Source of the DNA: Casuarius casuarius
Taxonomy: Eukaryota > Chordata > Aves > Casuariiformes > Casuariidae
DNA: 64,000 bases
Assembly: GCA_003342895.1 (NCBI GenBank)
Contig: PTFA01000301.1
Span: 1,054,001-1,118,000, forward strand
Direction of reading: 5' to 3'
Shown here: positions 61,871-64,000 of the stretch, one piece after another
Position numbering within the stretch: position 1 is the first letter of the stretch
How the letters are laid out: each line of letters opens with the position of its first letter
Notes under the pieces: model-generated
The model's input: the letters and a program-made list of their open reading frames with translations, nothing else
Database searches by the model: none
What the model was told of the DNA's origin: nothing
Translations under genes and position numbers: made by a program

Positions 61871-64000
61871 TTTTAGAAATGCCAAGCACCTGCAACATCC
61901 ATTGACTTCAAATGGCCTTCTAAAAGTTGTTCTAGAAAGTCAGGCCCTAAATTTTTACAGTCCTTATCAGTCAGTAGGAGAAAGCAGACAGAAAGTTGAC
62001 ATCCAATAAAGCAAGATAGGAACTAAAACTACAGAGGTGACTCTTCATTTATAACTCCAAGGATCTCCACTTTCAACCGTCATAATGTCTAAAGTCTTTA
62101 TTCACCAACGTGTCCCCTTTCCATGGGCATGTGAAAATTCTTCATCTGTGCACATGCAATGAAAATAAAATAGAGAGACTTCTTGAAGGCCTGGAAACTG
62201 CAGGAACCAGTAGAGGTAGAAATTTGGATTGTTTGTAATATTCAGTTATCAATTTCAGGACTTATTAGTAGAGAATTTTGTTGGTCATACAACCTCAGAA
62301 AAACTATTAAACATCAAAACAAGCTGCAGCTATGTTAAACGTTGTCATATCTTTAAGCTTCTTAACTTTTCTCTCACCTAGCAGGTAAGGTGTGCCATAG
62401 GTGAAATCACATGCAAGGCTACACATTCTTTATTGGATCATGTAATAGGGAAGCATCATGGGATGACAGAGTAGCAGGGAGTCTGTGGGCACCGGTGACA
62501 CTGCTTGTTGTGCATGTCACTTCAAAGACACATATACTGCTCTGCTGCATTAGGGCAGTGCAAGAGTTGCCAGAGAATTATCTATGAGGGCCAAGTGAGT
62601 AAGCCAAGTGCAAGTGTGCAAGGGAAGTGCAAGACTTGACTGGTCTTTATGTTTAAAGGCATATTCTTTCCTAACTTTTACTTGTTTCCGCGCAAATAAA
62701 CTTAGACCTTACAGACAGGATTATGTGGTGGGGGAGAGTGATGAAAAACTGCAAAGTCTTTCCTTCTTTTTCAGTGTTCAAAAGGGAGGATTTAATCCTT
62801 CCGCAATGAACTACAGAATGAGGCAAATCATGCAGTGATAAAGTTTGAGTTTAGAAATCCTTTTTTATCTGTTTATGTTAGGTACTCTATAAAAAGCCTA
62901 TCGCCATGGTATCCAAGCTCTTTCCAATTAAAGAAAACTATTTCTACCATTTACTTAGCAACTTTGACAATAGCCTCCAGCAGCAGTGGAACAACTTGAC
63001 TGCCTAGCATTTTACAAGATAAATTCTTCACTACTGTCTGTTTCTTCTTGCACTGTTGCTTGCAAAGCCTTAAAAAGTTACTGCTGCTTCAACCACCGAG
63101 GCTGGTACCATTCCACTCACTTGAGCTATGGATCACTGGGTACACTTTGTACCTTCACATGCCACTTTGAGAAAAATCAATTTCAGTCTTGAAGAGATGA
63201 AATTAGTGTTGCAGAAGATCAGTGCACATTTCCAGGTGCTTTAGGGCACTGGCGTCTTGATGGGAATTCAACAAAACATGACCTAGGTATGGAACAAAAT
63301 TGCTTACTTTTATGCTAAGAGATCTTCTGAAAACATTACAGAGTAAATCAGAATACTGTGAAGAAGGGAAAGTCACACTAGCTACAGTAAATACTTGTAT
63401 TCATAATACTAACATCAAAAATACAATTTATGTTACTAACTGTAAGTTACTATAGGCCAATATGTTGTAGGTATGATAGAAAAAGAAGATAAAAATAATA
63501 TATAGGTAAAAATAACATAACTGAGGCTGAGGAAAAAAATAGTTTGTGCTTAAAAACTGGCAAAAGTGTTCAAAAGACTTCTGTCCAGCCAGAGCTTGGT
63601 TGTCACCTGTCTTGGAGATAATGTCAAAACAGCTGTACAACTGTCTCTTCATTTATTTTTAAACCTTTGCACTGACCACGTACGTCTTCAAAACTTCAGA
63701 AATGGATCCTATTATTTCTTTTGCCTTCTATATTTATATTCATATAAGAAATTTCATTTTTTAATTTTGTTTGTAGTTTAGAAATATGTGTACTCTCTCC
63801 TATTTTGAAGGACTTGGATTGCACTTCCATGGGATATTAATTGTGGTTTCAGTGAGCACAGACTAGAAATGCTGAGTCCGGATGAAACATTCTGTTGAAC
63901 TTGTATAAATATTCTCTGCCAGATCGTATTTATTAACGTTTTTGAAGGAGTAACTTTGCCTCAGAAGAGTTTTTGCTAGATCAACTATCCTCTGTCCGTG
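61871..64000. other. AT-rich non-coding stretch to window end
   Basis: No supported gene or classifiable repeat. The frames at 62608-62838, 62986-63192 and 63428-63781 lack splice, codon or domain support. A slightly GC-richer patch lies around 62460-62640 without recognisable content. Confidence 0.6.

Noticed and set aside
1..64000. tRNA, rRNA, known microRNA, CRISPR array, operon or prokaryotic genes
   Set aside because: None recognised by eye. The base composition, repeat types and absence of long frames are vertebrate-like. A covariance-model scan would be needed to exclude small RNAs.

Overview
This window looks like non-coding vertebrate chromosome, most likely from a bird or a close sauropsid relative. 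It is AT-rich and CpG-poor, and every long open frame is short (124 residues at most) and AT-driven. The few recognisable interspersed repeats are old MIR-like SINE pieces, one decayed CR1 LINE piece and one solo LTR. No Alu, B1, L1 or other mammal-type repeats are visible. The organism call is inference from this repeat profile. No bacterial or viral gene organisation is present, and I could not name any gene with confidence.

Layout. 0-7 kb holds the best candidate coding pieces. One is a possible last exon at 124-301 (+) followed by a polyadenylation signal at 526. Another is a short CpG-rich possible last exon at 5973-6037 (+), with a strong acceptor and a signal at 6078. Weaker open frames lie at 751-1077 (-), 3501-3606 (-), 4614-4847 (+) and 7052-7130 (+). 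7-26 kb is mostly unremarkable AT-rich DNA, with an isolated GC/CpG-rich island near 14.24-14.66 kb, a MIR remnant at 14.85 kb and a protein-like minus-strand frame at 15.3-15.5 kb. 26.7-29.5 kb is a cluster of fossil repeats, plus a 28-bp near-identical pair 1.9 kb apart that I cannot assign. 29-43 kb is nearly empty apart from simple repeats and one splice-flanked segment at 38264-38505.

The best-supported structure is a solo LTR of an endogenous retrovirus at 43225-43835. It has TG...CA ends, a perfect 5-bp target duplication (CTTTC), a TATA box and an AATAAA signal, and it is GC-rich against its AT-rich flanks. No proviral genes accompany it. From 43.8 kb to the end there are simple repeats, a pyrimidine-skewed stretch near 49 kb, a compound TG/CA/TA microsatellite at 57.9 kb and an antisense CR1 fragment at 61.7 kb.

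The candidate exons do not add up to a recognisable gene. Those on opposite strands cannot all be right, and none was confirmed by homology. I found no tRNA, rRNA, CRISPR array or operon. I did not find a clearly new biological system. The items most worth checking are the solo LTR, the 5973 exon, the CpG island and the unassigned repeat pair.
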